Assembly: GCF_002257705.1 (NCBI RefSeq)
Contig: NZ_LSLK01000072.1
Location: 62,001 to 126,000 of the forward strand
DNA length: 64,000 bases
Origin: Sporomusa silvacetica DSM 10669
GTDB taxonomy: Bacteria > Bacillota > Negativicutes > Sporomusales > Sporomusaceae
Reading direction: 5' to 3'
The translations under genes were made by a program, and so were the position numbers. The notes under the pieces were generated by a model, which saw only the letters and a list, made by a program, of their open reading frames with translations, had not been told where the DNA came from and searched no databases. Numbering within the stretch: position 1 is the stretch's first letter; every line of letters starts with the position of its first letter. This document shows positions 41,464 to 50,227 of this stretch, piece by piece.

Positions 41464-41553
41464 CCAGATGGAAAGTATAACTTTCCCTGGATTGAACGAC
41501 TAAGGCTTCTACCGGCGTCCTATAGGACTTGGCACAAGCCAAGTCTTATCTTA
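41464..41553 (+). repeat. Hairpin-capped repeat, copy R2 (90 bp, short form)
   Basis: Same 5' hairpin (CCAG..GGAAAGTATAACTTTCC..CTGG), the same short middle (AAGGCTTCTACCGGCGTCCTATAGG) as R1, and the same 3' hairpin and TTATCTTA end. It begins directly after the T-run of the DEAD-box terminator. Its right end supplies the stop codon of topB (TAA on the minus strand at 41548-41546). Confidence 0.85.
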
Positions 41554-43543
41554 CTGCTGGTACCGGCATATCAGGCTTATCATTCTTATCATTATAAGAA
41601 GCCCGGCAAGCGGGATAGCGTGAACAGCCCCAAAACTTGCCATGCTTACCATTGCGGAGTTGGAGCACCCCTTTACGACAGCGAGGACAATGATGCTCGC
41701 CCTTGAGGGGAATATTGGCCCCCTTGGCCTTTGTGCACAGACTGGCCGTAAACCGGGCTTGCTGCATCAGAAAAGTGTCCAGACTGGCATGGCCTTCAGC
41801 CATCTGGTGTAAAATATCCTCCCATAAAGCGGTAAAGTCAGGATAGGTAATTTCTTCCGGCAGTATATCGACAAGCAAATACGCCGGTTCAGTGGGTTTT
41901 AGATATTTTCTTTTCGTTTCTTCCTGCAAAAAGCCACGGTCAATCAATTCTTTAATTATGGTAGCGCGGGTAGCCTCGGTGCCAATACCGGCCACATCTT
42001 TGAGCTGCTTTTTCAAGTCAGGATTTTTTACATATTTATGTATTTCTTTCATAGCAGCCAGCAGCGTAGCTGCCGTAAACCTACCTGGTGGTTTTGTTGA
42101 TTTTTTCTCAGCTGAAGCTCGTATAAATAAAGGCTGATCACCTTTCATCATGGATGGCAGCATTGTACTGTCATCCTCTTTTTTTTCTTCGGCATCGGCG
42201 CTATAAATTTCTTTCCAGCCCAATTCCTTAACAATGCGTCCATTGGCAATGAAAGTTTCACCGGCATGTTCCAGTTCAGCCCGCGTCTGGTCATAAACAT
42301 GAACCAGATAAAATTGGGCAATATAGGTCTGAGCAATAAGGAAGTAAATATTTCTTTCGGTTTCGTTCAAACTGGCAAAATTGCATCGTTCCACAGTAGG
42401 TATAATGGCATGGTGAGCGGTGATTTTCTTGTCATTCCAGGCACGGCTGCTAATATTGATATCGGCTTTAGCCGCCCAGCCTGCCAGTTCGTTATTGGCA
42501 ATTCTGCCTAAATTGCCAATAATTGTGGCAGCATCTTCATGCTGAGACTCAGGCAAGAATTCGCAGTCAGAACGCGGGTAGGTAGTCAGCTTGCGCTCAT
42601 ATAGCTTTTGGGCCGTATCTAATACCACCTGCGGATCATAACCAAACTTTTTACCAGCCATGACCTGCAGGGTCGAAAGCGCTAGCGGCAGACGCTGCTG
42701 CTCCTTCTTTTCGGTTGTTTCGCATGAAATTACAGTTGCTGGCTCATTAGCTGACTGCAGCCTTGCCAGCAAGTCCTTGGCAATGGTTTTATCTGCCAAC
42801 CGGCCTTCCGTATCAAGACCTGGTTGTTCCTCTTGCGGTTTCCAATAGGCGGTAAAAACAGTGGCCTCATGTTCAAAATCAGCTTTAACAGTAAAATACT
42901 CCACTTGGTTGAAACTTTCTATTTCTCGCTCTCGACGAACAACAAGGGCCAAGGTCGGGGTCTTCACCCGTCCTACCGGCAAGGTTGTGCGGTGCCCTGC
43001 CTGCTGGGCAGCTAACGTATACGCTCTGGACAGATTCATGCCAATCAGCCAGTCAGCACGGGATCTGGCTAAGGCTGACTGCTTCAAGTCATGAAATTCC
43101 TGGTTATCACGCAGGCTGATAATGGCTTTTTTTATGCTATGCTCGTCAAGTGCATTTAACAAAATCCGGCGTACCGGCTTTTGATTATTAACATAATCCA
43201 ATACTTCATCAATCAGTAACTGTCCTTCACGGTCAGGGTCACCGGCGTGGACAATTTCTGTTGCCTGGTCGATCAAGCCTTTGACAATTTCAAATTGTTT
43301 TTTGCAGGAATCAGCCACCAACAGCTTCCAGTTTTGCGGAATTATCGGTAAATCCTCTACCCGCCATCTTTCATATTTGGGATCATATTCGTCTGGTTCA
43401 GCCTGACGGAGAATGTGCCCATACCCCCAGGTAATTACGCCATCGCCGGTAGTAATATATCCATCCTTGCGGCTTACCGGTCCTGGCAAATATTTCGCAA
43501 TTTCAGCTGCCATGCTGGGTTTTTCAGCAATATATAGCTTCAC
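41546..43543 (-). CDS. topB: DNA topoisomerase III
   Basis: Type IA topoisomerase of 665 residues that decatenates DNA. N-terminal Toprim domain (LYIAEKPSMAAEIAKYLPG; HAGDPDREGQLLIDEV), active-site region with the catalytic Tyr in TYPRSDCEFLPES, LPVGRVKTPTLALVVRRERE, and a C-terminal zinc-ribbon (CPRCRKGVLQLRNGKHGKFW followed by CSRYPAC). Its last codons and stop lie in repeat R2, so the terminal Arg-stop may have been redefined by the repeat's arrival. Overlaps the rhodanese gene by 4 bases. Confidence 0.95.
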   Translation of the reverse strand: MKLYIAEKPSMAAEIAKYLPGPVSRKDGYITTGDGVITWGYGHILRQAEPDEYDPKYERWRVEDLPIIPQNWKLLVADSCKKQFEIVKGLIDQATEIVHAGDPDREGQLLIDEVLDYVNNQKPVRRILLNALDEHSIKKAIISLRDNQEFHDLKQSALARSRADWLIGMNLSRAYTLAAQQAGHRTTLPVGRVKTPTLALVVRREREIESFNQVEYFTVKADFEHEATVFTAYWKPQEEQPGLDTEGRLADKTIAKDLLARLQSANEPATVISCETTEKKEQQRLPLALSTLQVMAGKKFGYDPQVVLDTAQKLYERKLTTYPRSDCEFLPESQHEDAATIIGNLGRIANNELAGWAAKADINISSRAWNDKKITAHHAIIPTVERCNFASLNETERNIYFLIAQTYIAQFYLVHVYDQTRAELEHAGETFIANGRIVKELGWKEIYSADAEEKKEDDSTMLPSMMKGDQPLFIRASAEKKSTKPPGRFTAATLLAAMKEIHKYVKNPDLKKQLKDVAGIGTEATRATIIKELIDRGFLQEETKRKYLKPTEPAYLLVDILPEEITYPDFTALWEDILHQMAEGHASLDTFLMQQARFTASLCTKAKGANIPLKGEHHCPRCRKGVLQLRNGKHGKFWGCSRYPACRASYNDKNDKPDMPVPAVR

Positions 43544-43923
43544 TTAACCACCGGTCCACGCCAGGCGAGCATGCCGCCCTCGATGTTTACTACCTGTTCA
43601 AAACCCTTGCTGCGCAGCAGGTTTGTTCCCTGAGCACTTCTTCTGCCACTGCGGCAAATAAGCAGCACCTGCTGGTCTTTGGGTATTTCATCTAACCGGG
43701 TTTCCAATTGGTTGAGCGGGATAAGCACTGCATCAGGAATATGTCCTTCCTGATATTCCTGGGGAGTACGCACGTCAATAATGACAGCTTTTTTTGCCTG
43801 CCACAAGGAAAGCGCTTCCTCGGTAGTCATACTAATTCCTCCTTGACTGGCAACAACATGGTTGCAGCCAGCGCTGATAGCCACTACTACTATCAGCATT
43901 ACTATCATCATTATTTTATTCAT
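43540..43923 (-). CDS. Rhodanese-like lipoprotein
   Basis: A protein of about 127 residues with a lipoprotein signal (MNKIMMIVMLIVVVAISAGC, lipobox ISAGC) and one rhodanese domain: VIIDVRTPQEYQEGHIPDAV and active-site loop LLICRSGRRSAQGTNLL with the catalytic Cys. It would be anchored outside the cytoplasmic membrane and may handle sulfur or sulfane compounds. The ATG at 43923 gives the clean signal peptide; AAGGAG lies 14 bases upstream, somewhat far, and longer in-frame starts exist up to 43983. Translationally coupled to topB. Confidence 0.85.
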   Translation of the reverse strand: MNKIMMIVMLIVVVAISAGCNHVVASQGGISMTTEEALSLWQAKKAVIIDVRTPQEYQEGHIPDAVLIPLNQLETRLDEIPKDQQVLLICRSGRRSAQGTNLLRSKGFEQVVNIEGGMLAWRGPVVK

Positions 43924-44031
43924 TTTTTCACTATTTTCTCCTTGTGACATTTTAACATAACTATTAGCAACTGTGCCACCCACAAGTGCAAGAGGAATAG
44001 TAAGGAAAATGTAGAATATCTTACATGCAGA

Positions 44032-45210
44032 TTATTTCTTCACCTTACTGCTTGGCTTAGTTCCTGCTTTTTTAGCAAAAATTTTACCATGGGCTATTTC
44101 CTTCGGCAGCATTTCTATCTGTAGCTGTTTTTCAAAGTGAGTAATTAAAGCAGCCTCGCGTGGTGATACTATGGAAATCGCGATCCCACTTTTCCCCGCC
44201 CGCCCAGTACGACCAGTTCGATGCAAATAGATGGCCGGGTCTTCTGGCAAGTCTAAATTAACTACAAAATCTACTCCGGGGATATCAAGCCCCCGGGCTG
44301 CCAAATCAGAGGCAACCAGCAATTGAAGTTTACCACTACGAAACCCATCCATGGCCTTTTTCCGATCTTCTTTAAGAAATCGCCCATGGATACCGGCCGC
44401 AGTTAAGCCATTATAGTTGAGCTTGTCCACAGTTAACTCAACATCATCACTACGATTAATAAAGACCAGCGCTCTATCAATGGGAATGGCTCGCACTATT
44501 TTGCGCAGCAACTCAAACTTATCCCGCCGCTCGACTACAAAATAGATATGCTCAATATCCGGCTTATTGCCGATCTGGTCTTGGGCTGCCAATATTTCAA
44601 CAGGGTTATTCATAAGTTCTTGCACCCGAGTAAGCGCCACCTGTGGTACTGTCGCAGAAAAGGCCAAAAGTTGCCTGTCTTTTTGCGTAGTCTTGATGAC
44701 AGCTTTGACACTGTCTGTATTATTATCATCAAGCAACCTGTCAACCTCGTCGAGAACAATGGTCTTAACCGTCTGGGTGTTTATCTTTTTTTTCTGTACC
44801 AATTCAAGGATGCGCCCGCTCGAACCGGTAATGATATGCGGTTTTTCCTTTAATTTATCAATTTGCCGCATAATATTGACATCACCAATGATGGGGGCAG
44901 CCGTCACCGGCAGGCCAGTATTAGTTGCCAACAATTCAATCTGACGCTGGATCTGGATGGCCAATTCATGAGTTGGTGCCAAAATAAAAGCTTGTGTCTC
45001 GCGTTTGGCAGTATCAATTTTTTGGAAAAGCGGTAAAAGATAAGCCAGTGTTTTTCCTGTACCGGTAGGCGATTGGCCGATAATATCTTTGCCAGCCAAT
45101 GCTGGTGGTATAACTTCAATTTGTATCGTTGTAGGTTCAGAAATACCCGCCTTGGTAAGCCCTTGGGCCAGCGGTGCTATCAGCCCTAATTGTAAAAAGT
45201 CTTTTTTCAT
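44032..45210 (-). CDS. DEAD-box RNA helicase (second paralogue)
   Basis: A 392-residue helicase with GQSPTGTGKTLAYLLPL, APTHELAIQI, LDEVDRLLDD (DEVD instead of DEAD), FSATVPQ, ASDLAARGLDIPGVDF and YLHRTGRTGRAG. It has only a short basic tail, in contrast to the rightward paralogue at 40117. Likely works in RNA unwinding or ribosome assembly, like YfmL-type proteins. Divergent from the hypothetical gene at 45338. Confidence 0.92.
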   Translation of the reverse strand: MKKDFLQLGLIAPLAQGLTKAGISEPTTIQIEVIPPALAGKDIIGQSPTGTGKTLAYLLPLFQKIDTAKRETQAFILAPTHELAIQIQRQIELLATNTGLPVTAAPIIGDVNIMRQIDKLKEKPHIITGSSGRILELVQKKKINTQTVKTIVLDEVDRLLDDNNTDSVKAVIKTTQKDRQLLAFSATVPQVALTRVQELMNNPVEILAAQDQIGNKPDIEHIYFVVERRDKFELLRKIVRAIPIDRALVFINRSDDVELTVDKLNYNGLTAAGIHGRFLKEDRKKAMDGFRSGKLQLLVASDLAARGLDIPGVDFVVNLDLPEDPAIYLHRTGRTGRAGKSGIAISIVSPREAALITHFEKQLQIEMLPKEIAHGKIFAKKAGTKPSSKVKK

Positions 45211-45337
45211 ATACTATTTATTCAACCTCCCGCTACCTAAATCTGTTAGTTATTATCATGCCCTAATTCAACAACAACTACTGTAATCCCTTTTCTAGCA
45301 ATAACGACCATTCAATAATCTTGAGGAGATGAGCCAG

Positions 45338-45652
45338 ATGAGTGACAACATTTTAGAATTTTACCAATCGCTAGGCTTTGAAGAAACCGAAGTGGAAGAT
45401 GGGCAACCAGTGCTGGGTATTGAGCTTACGCCAGAGGGGGCTTACGCCTTACTCACTGATGCGGAGGGCCTCATGCCGAAAACGCCTAACCATGAAATCA
45501 TCTTTGCCTACTACACGCCAGAAGATTCCTACCTCTGGAGCGCGAGCTTCAAAAATTCCACTGTGTTTAAAAACCTTTGGACAGCGGCAGCAACCATGGA
45601 AGACAAACTGGCGGCTATCACAAACCATCGGGAAGCAAATCAAAGGTTTTAG
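45338..45652 (+). CDS. Hypothetical acidic protein
   Basis: A soluble 104-residue acidic protein that I do not recognise: MSDNILEFYQSLGFEETEVE at the start, then ELTPEGAYALLTDAEG, and aromatic-rich FAYYTPEDSYLWSASFKNS. No membrane segment and no Cys. The ATG at 45338 is preceded by GAGGAG with 9-base spacing. Overlapping frames on both strands are less protein-like. It stands alone, followed by a large cruciform element. Confidence 0.7.
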   Translation: MSDNILEFYQSLGFEETEVEDGQPVLGIELTPEGAYALLTDAEGLMPKTPNHEIIFAYYTPEDSYLWSASFKNSTVFKNLWTAAATMEDKLAAITNHREANQRF

Positions 45653-45665
45653 TAAAATAGGCCCC

Positions 45666-45763
45666 AAAAGGCGAGATTGCTTACACTATTGTTCACAATG
45701 ATTGGGAACAGGTGCTTCCTGTTCCCAATCATTGCGAGCGACAGTACGGCAATCTCGCCTTTT
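45666..45763. repeat. Nested perfect inverted repeats (98-bp cruciform element)
   Basis: Outer arms AAAAGGCGAGATTGC/GCAATCTCGCCTTTT (15 bp, perfect) enclose inner arms AATGATTGGGAACAGG/CCTGTTCCCAATCATT (16 bp, perfect, 5-base loop). The right flank reads CATTGCGAGCG..GCAATCTCG, a sequence style known from dispersed palindromic repeats in many bacterial genomes. It could also terminate both flanking convergent genes. Confidence 0.75.
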
Positions 45764-45773
45764 ATTTCCCTAA

Positions 45774-45799
45774 CAGAAAGGTTAACTTTGCTTATCTTA
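45774..45799 (+). repeat. Relic of the hairpin-capped repeat (R6)
   Basis: ACAGAAAGGTTAACTTTG joined directly to CTTATCTTA: the remains of the repeat's 5' hairpin fused to its 3' end with everything between deleted. It ends 4 bases from the stop of the UPF0210 gene, the same placement as R2, R4 and R5. Confidence 0.5.
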
Positions 45800-45803
45800 C
45801 CTG

Positions 45804-47162
45804 CTAATTAGTCAGGCTGCGAACAGGAGCCGGGATTCTCCCGCCCCGGGCAATAAAATCGTCTGATTTAAACTTGCTCACAGGTATAATCGGGCTATAG
45901 CCCAACAGTCCGCCGAATTCAACATTATCCCCAACTTTTTTACCTGGTACAGGAATAACCCGCACAGCCGTTGTCTTGTTATTAATCATGCCAATGGCAG
46001 CTTCGTCGGCAATAATAGCCGATATGGTAGCTGCCGAAGTATCTCCCGGAATAGCAATCATATCAAGACCAACCGAGCATACACAGGTCATCGCCTCTAA
46101 TTTTTCCAACGTCAAGCTGCCACGTTCGATAGCGGCAATCATGCCCGCGTCTTCGCTGACTGGGATAAAGGCTCCGCTAAGACCGCCTACATGGGAGGAA
46201 GCCATCAAGCCACCTTTTTTAACAGCATCATTTAAAAGCGCTAGGGCTGCCGTTGTACCTGGTGCTCCACAACTTTCCAGACCCATTTCTTCCAGGATAT
46301 GTGCTACACTGTCACCAACCGCCGGTGTCGGTGCCAGTGATAAGTCGATAATTCCAAACGGATAACCAAGCCGCCGTGAGGCTTCCTGAGCCACTAATTG
46401 GCCAACACGGGTAATTTTAAAGGCCGTGCGTTTTATCGTTTCAGCTACAGCACTAAAATCCTGACCTCGTACATCTTCCAGTGCCCGTTTAACAACACCC
46501 GGACCGCTTACGCCTACATGGATAGTAACCTCAGGCTCACCAACTCCGTGGAATGCGCCAGCCATAAAGGGATTGTCCTCAGGCACGTTAGCAAACACTA
46601 CCAGTTTAGCACAGCCTAGTGCGTCCCGGTCTTTGGTCCGTTCGGCGGTAAGCTTGATAATCTCGCCCATTTCCCGGACACAGTCCATATTAATACCCGC
46701 TTTAGTTGAGCCCAAATTGACTGACGAGCATACTCGTTCAGTCACTGCCAATGCCTCCGGAATGGAGCGAATCAGTATACGGTCCCCTTTGGTATAGCCT
46801 TTTTGAACAAGCGCAGTGAAACCGCCAATAAAGTTTACCCCGACTTCCTTGGCAGCAGCATCCAATGCCTGTGCCACTGCAACATAGCTATCTGTATGGC
46901 AGCTTTCGGCAGCAATAGCAATCGGCGTTACCGAAATACGTTTATTAATAATAGGTATGCCATATTCAGCTTCGATATCTTCCCCTGTCTTAACCAATTT
47001 TTCAGCAGTACGGGTAATCTTGTCATAGATATTTTGACAAAATATCTTAGTATCCGGGTGCCCGCAGTCTCGCAGGCTGATTCCCATCGTAATTGTCCGA
47101 ATATCGAGCTTATTTTCTTCAATCATGCGGTTAGTTTCATTAACGTCCTTCATTGTGAACAT
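45804..47162 (-). CDS. UPF0210 (DUF711, PFL family) protein
   Basis: A 452-residue protein of the UPF0210 family, structurally related to pyruvate formate-lyase-like barrels and of unknown activity. Motifs: IRTITMGISLRDCGHPD at the N-terminus, ITRVGQLVAQEASRRLGYPF, IIDLSLAPTPAVGDSVA and a terminal FGGLLGYSPIIPVSKF. It is nearly always encoded next to a UPF0237 ACT-domain protein, as here (37-base gap), suggesting regulation by a small ligand. Confidence 0.92.
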   Translation of the reverse strand: MFTMKDVNETNRMIEENKLDIRTITMGISLRDCGHPDTKIFCQNIYDKITRTAEKLVKTGEDIEAEYGIPIINKRISVTPIAIAAESCHTDSYVAVAQALDAAAKEVGVNFIGGFTALVQKGYTKGDRILIRSIPEALAVTERVCSSVNLGSTKAGINMDCVREMGEIIKLTAERTKDRDALGCAKLVVFANVPEDNPFMAGAFHGVGEPEVTIHVGVSGPGVVKRALEDVRGQDFSAVAETIKRTAFKITRVGQLVAQEASRRLGYPFGIIDLSLAPTPAVGDSVAHILEEMGLESCGAPGTTAALALLNDAVKKGGLMASSHVGGLSGAFIPVSEDAGMIAAIERGSLTLEKLEAMTCVCSVGLDMIAIPGDTSAATISAIIADEAAIGMINNKTTAVRVIPVPGKKVGDNVEFGGLLGYSPIIPVSKFKSDDFIARGGRIPAPVRSLTN

Positions 47163-47199
47163 GTGTATATTCCTCCAAGCTTAAGACTGACTAGAGTGG

Positions 47200-47469
47200 T
47201 TATATGCGGTGCATTACATTGAATATATCTTCATGCTGTACTTTAATATCAAGACCCATAGCAGTACCCTTTTCTCCTAGCAGTTGACCTAAATCTTTCA
47301 GACTGATAATAGCTTGTGACATATTAACCAACATGACCATGTTAAAGAAGCCTTCCAGGATATTCTGGTTGATATTAAGAATATTAATATTGTTCTCCGC
47401 CAAAATATTACTGATCATGGCAATAATGCCGACCCTATCTTGTCCGACAATTGTTATTACAGTTTTCAT
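47200..47469 (-). CDS. UPF0237 ACT-domain protein
   Basis: An 89-residue single ACT domain: MKTVITIVGQDRVGIIAMIS, NNINILNINQNILEGFFNMV and KVQHEDIFNVMHRI. ACT domains bind amino acids or related ligands. It is the constant partner of UPF0210. The ATG at 47469 is preceded by GGAG with good spacing; the frame's earlier TTG is less likely. Confidence 0.92.
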   Translation of the reverse strand: MKTVITIVGQDRVGIIAMISNILAENNINILNINQNILEGFFNMVMLVNMSQAIISLKDLGQLLGEKGTAMGLDIKVQHEDIFNVMHRI

Positions 47470-47564
47470 AGTATCACACTCCAAAATTTTGTATTATCTG
47501 CTTAATGGTATGATAATATTATACTCATTTTCAGGAAAAAGCCAAGCGTATGTACAGAAAAAAC

Positions 47565-47590
47565 ACCTGTCGCCCATGACAGGTGTCAAT
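47565..47590 (-). terminator. Terminator of the thioredoxin reductase-like gene
   Basis: ACACCTGTC/GACAGGTGT hairpin followed in leftward reading by TTTTTTCT; about 25 bases after the gene's stop. Confidence 0.85.
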
Positions 47591-47614
47591 TTGTTCGTGC
47601 ATTGACTTATAAAA

Positions 47615-48547
47615 CTAGCATTTAGCCCCGCGTTTATGTAGCAAATATTCATACGCTACCATAGCCGCCTTCGCACCGTCACCGGCGGCAATAACAATCT
47701 GCTTATCAGGTCCATTGGTCACATCACCAGCGGCAAATAAGCCTGGAATATTGGTACGGGCACGACAGTCAGTAACTACCTCCCGGTATTTGTTAAAATC
47801 AAGTATTCCCCGACAGTATTCCGAGTTAGGCAATAAACCAATTTCGACAAAAACCCCTTGTACCGTAAGCTCAGTTTGTTCTTTGGTTTCATTGTTGGTA
47901 ATAATCAGAGTTTCTACTGCCTGCGCTCCCTTGACTTCTGTTGTCGTATAACCACTGAATTCAATAACTGGCTGCGCAAGTTCTTTGAGCTTTTCAATAA
48001 CAATGGGCTCGGCAATATAACCAGTTAAGGATATGAGGTAAACCTTGGCAGCCACACCACTGACTTCGATTGCAGCTTGCAAAGCCGAATTACCGCCACC
48101 AATAACGGCTACATTTTTATTGGCAAACAGTGGTCCATCACAGGTAGCACAATAACTGACTCCCCTCCCGGTAAACTCTGCTTCTCCTGGTATCTCCAGG
48201 CGGCGTGGACGTTTGCCTGAAGCAATAATAACAGCTTGAGCCTGATACTCGCCCCCATCACTTATTACGCTAAAAGTTCCATCCGTATTATGTGCTAAAT
48301 CAGTAACCTCCTCATATTTTATTTCAATAGGAAACTTTCTTACTTGCTCATCAAATTTATCCATAAGCTCAGGCCCGGTAATAAATTGATAACCCATATA
48401 ATTTTCAATGTCCATAGTCCACATCGGCTGACCACCAAACTCTTTAGTCAGCATAAGTACCTTCAGTCTTTTGCGCGCCGTGTACACGGCAGCTGTCATG
48501 CCGGCGGGGCCTCCGCCAATGATGATCAACTCATACAAAGTTATCAC
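47615..48547 (-). CDS. Thioredoxin reductase-like FAD/NAD(P) oxidoreductase
   Basis: A 310-residue flavoprotein disulfide reductase of the TrxB type: FAD motif LIIIGGGPAGMTAAVYTARK, redox-active SYCATCDGPLF (CxxC), NAD(P) motif VAVIGGGNSALQAAIEVSG and terminal GLFAAGDVTNGPDKQIVIAAG. It reduces thioredoxin or a related small dithiol protein. No thioredoxin gene is adjacent. Starts at GTG (48547) or, better spaced from GAGGGTG, at TTG (48538); I kept the longer form. Confidence 0.9.
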   Translation of the reverse strand: MITLYELIIIGGGPAGMTAAVYTARKRLKVLMLTKEFGGQPMWTMDIENYMGYQFITGPELMDKFDEQVRKFPIEIKYEEVTDLAHNTDGTFSVISDGGEYQAQAVIIASGKRPRRLEIPGEAEFTGRGVSYCATCDGPLFANKNVAVIGGGNSALQAAIEVSGVAAKVYLISLTGYIAEPIVIEKLKELAQPVIEFSGYTTTEVKGAQAVETLIITNNETKEQTELTVQGVFVEIGLLPNSEYCRGILDFNKYREVVTDCRARTNIPGLFAAGDVTNGPDKQIVIAAGDGAKAAMVAYEYLLHKRGAKC

Positions 48548-48593
48548 CCTCGCACTAGTATTTAGCTATCTGCGATGCGTAAATGTATAGTCA

Positions 48594-49349
48594 TCATTTA
48601 ATGCTCCTATAAAAACTATATGTTAGTGCTTCCTGATTTGCTACCATTCTCCCGGCAGTAACATCGGCAACAAATAACGTATGAGTACCCACGTCCACTA
48701 TTTTGTCCGGCAATACGCTTGCTTCAATATACGCAAGACAATTTTTCAGAATAGGACAGCCATTTTTTCCGGAAATATATTCCACACCGGCAAATTTATC
48801 TGTAGTACGGCCAGACTGGTAGCCAAACCGACTGACGGCCTCTGATTGACTGGTGGTTAGCATCGACACCGCAAATACACCGCTATCCATAAGGTATTCA
48901 TGGGTAAGATTATTTTTATTAAGACATACCGACACCCGCAAAGGGTTGCTCGTTAACTGTAACAAGGTATTACAGCATTGCCCATTAAACTTATTGTCTT
49001 TAACAGAGGTAATAATATATAACCCGTAGCTTATTTTATCTACAGCCGAATTAGCCGTGTCAAGTCCGGCCGCAAGCACCGCCTCTGTGGTTAGTTCCAA
49101 GACCTCATCAAGCAGCAAAACAAATAGTTCTGAACCAACACCGCAGACAGGACACTTATCAGGCGGCATATCGCCGGTATGAACATAATCGCATACTGTA
49201 CATTTCCAGCGCTTACCTGCCTGCTTTAGCGCAGGCGTCTCTATTTCGACAGTGAATTCCTCCGGACCAACACCACAAATCGGGCATTTTTCTGGCAGCT
49301 CTTTTCCTTCATGTATATACCCACACACACTACAACGCCATTTATTCAT
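48594..49349 (-). CDS. Flavin reductase with two N-terminal rubredoxin-like domains
   Basis: A 251-residue protein starting at the ATG at 49349 (AAAGGTGG upstream). Residues about 1-35 and 50-80 are short rubredoxin-like zinc/iron sites, each CxxC...CxxC: CSVCGYIHEGKELPEKCPIC and CTVCDYVHTGDMPPDKCPVC. The rest is a flavin reductase-like FMN-binding domain (ISYGLYIITSVKDNKFNGQC and following). High-molecular-weight rubredoxins of acetogens carry flavin reductase and rubredoxin modules in the reverse order. It likely moves electrons between NAD(P)H/FMN partners and O2- or NO-detoxifying proteins (inference). Confidence 0.85.
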   Translation of the reverse strand: MNKWRCSVCGYIHEGKELPEKCPICGVGPEEFTVEIETPALKQAGKRWKCTVCDYVHTGDMPPDKCPVCGVGSELFVLLLDEVLELTTEAVLAAGLDTANSAVDKISYGLYIITSVKDNKFNGQCCNTLLQLTSNPLRVSVCLNKNNLTHEYLMDSGVFAVSMLTTSQSEAVSRFGYQSGRTTDKFAGVEYISGKNGCPILKNCLAYIEASVLPDKIVDVGTHTLFVADVTAGRMVANQEALTYSFYRSIK

Positions 49350-49512
49350 ACGCTTTTCCACCTTTATCTCAAAAGTAAATAATTATTCTTTGCTTCTTAT
49401 TTTCATTCCAACTTGCGTATTTGTCAATAATTTGTTACTATTTTTTATAAATACAATAGTTTACTATGAATATCTAGTTTGTAAACAATTTAAGGAAAGT
49501 GAGGGGAATAAG

Positions 49513-49722
49513 ATGATAACGCCTGAGCTAATTGCCAGAATAAATGCTTTGGCAAAAAAGAGTCGTGAAACAGGTCTTACTGACAATGAACGCTCTGAAC
49601 AAGCCGAGCTTCGCCGCCGTTATCTTGACAATATAAGAACACAGGTAAAAGCGCAGCTTGACTGTATAGAAATTGTCGATCATGAGGAAAACTGTAATTG
49701 CGGCTGTCATAACCAGCACTAA
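49513..49722 (+). CDS. DUF896 (YnzC-like) small protein with Cys-rich tail
   Basis: A 69-residue protein with the DUF896 core: MITPELIARINALAKKSRET, GLTDNERSEQAELRRRYLDN and RTQVKAQLDCI. The C-terminal tail CNCGCH is unusual for YnzC-type proteins and may bind metal. In Bacillus the family includes the SOS-linked YneA-region protein YnzC, of unclear role. The ATG is preceded by GTGAGGGGA; the open frame extends upstream without support. Confidence 0.85.
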   Translation: MITPELIARINALAKKSRETGLTDNERSEQAELRRRYLDNIRTQVKAQLDCIEIVDHEENCNCGCHNQH

Positions 49723-49760
49723 TAGATAACGCCGGAGCCATGGCTCCGGCGTTATCTATT
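49721..49760. terminator. 40-base perfect palindrome between convergent small genes
   Basis: AATAGATAACGCCGGAGCCA is followed by its exact reverse complement. It overlaps the stop of the DUF896 gene and lies 22 bases from the end of the DUF1540 gene. There is no T-run on either side, so it may end both transcripts as a structural barrier or protect 3' ends. Confidence 0.6.
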
Positions 49761-49782
49761 ATGGTCCAACAAGTGAATAAAA

Positions 49783-50169
49783 TTATTTATTATCTTGAAA
49801 GGTTTCACAGTCAGTATCTGATGTTTTGGAAGCATTAGGACCTGCTACATGAATGTTTTCGGCGTTGCAATAATTGCCATTATCCCAAAACTTGCAGTTA
49901 TTAACAAAACATTCTACCGCTGGAGTGATTTGTGTACCTTCCAAAAAAGCGGCTGTCATAGTACCACCAATATTGGCGTTGTGGAAAGCACCAACCATGT
50001 CCCCCATTGTCTTACGGTGATGAAAAGCCTTGCACAAGGTATCCTGTGGCTTGCCTGAATTCCCTTTGAGCTCATCATTATAGACACTAATTTTTGCAGC
50101 CATACACTGCTCGCCAGGCATATAGTGGGTACATTGATCAACACTACATTTAACCATTGGATTCGACAT
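49783..50169 (-). CDS. DUF1540 protein with two Cys-rich repeats
   Basis: A 128-residue protein with two DUF1540 modules: VKCSVDQCTHYMPGEQCMA (first) and VECFVNNCKFWDNGNYCNAE (second), each followed by a closing Cys (TLCKAFH; TDCETFQ). The four-Cys arrangement suggests metal binding. Function unknown; common in spore-forming Firmicutes. The ATG at 50169 is 6 bases after AAGGGGTG. Confidence 0.88.
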   Translation of the reverse strand: MSNPMVKCSVDQCTHYMPGEQCMAAKISVYNDELKGNSGKPQDTLCKAFHHRKTMGDMVGAFHNANIGGTMTAAFLEGTQITPAVECFVNNCKFWDNGNYCNAENIHVAGPNASKTSDTDCETFQDNK

Positions 50170-50227
50170 ATAGTTCACCCCTTCATTTTTTTTATAGTAT
50201 TTATCTGTTTTTCATCTTTTATGCTCA

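Noticed and set aside
45378..45701. Alternative 107-codon frame overlapping the hypothetical gene at 45338
   Set aside because: It is shifted within the same DNA, has no ribosome site, and has an Arg/Ser-rich composition typical of out-of-frame reading.
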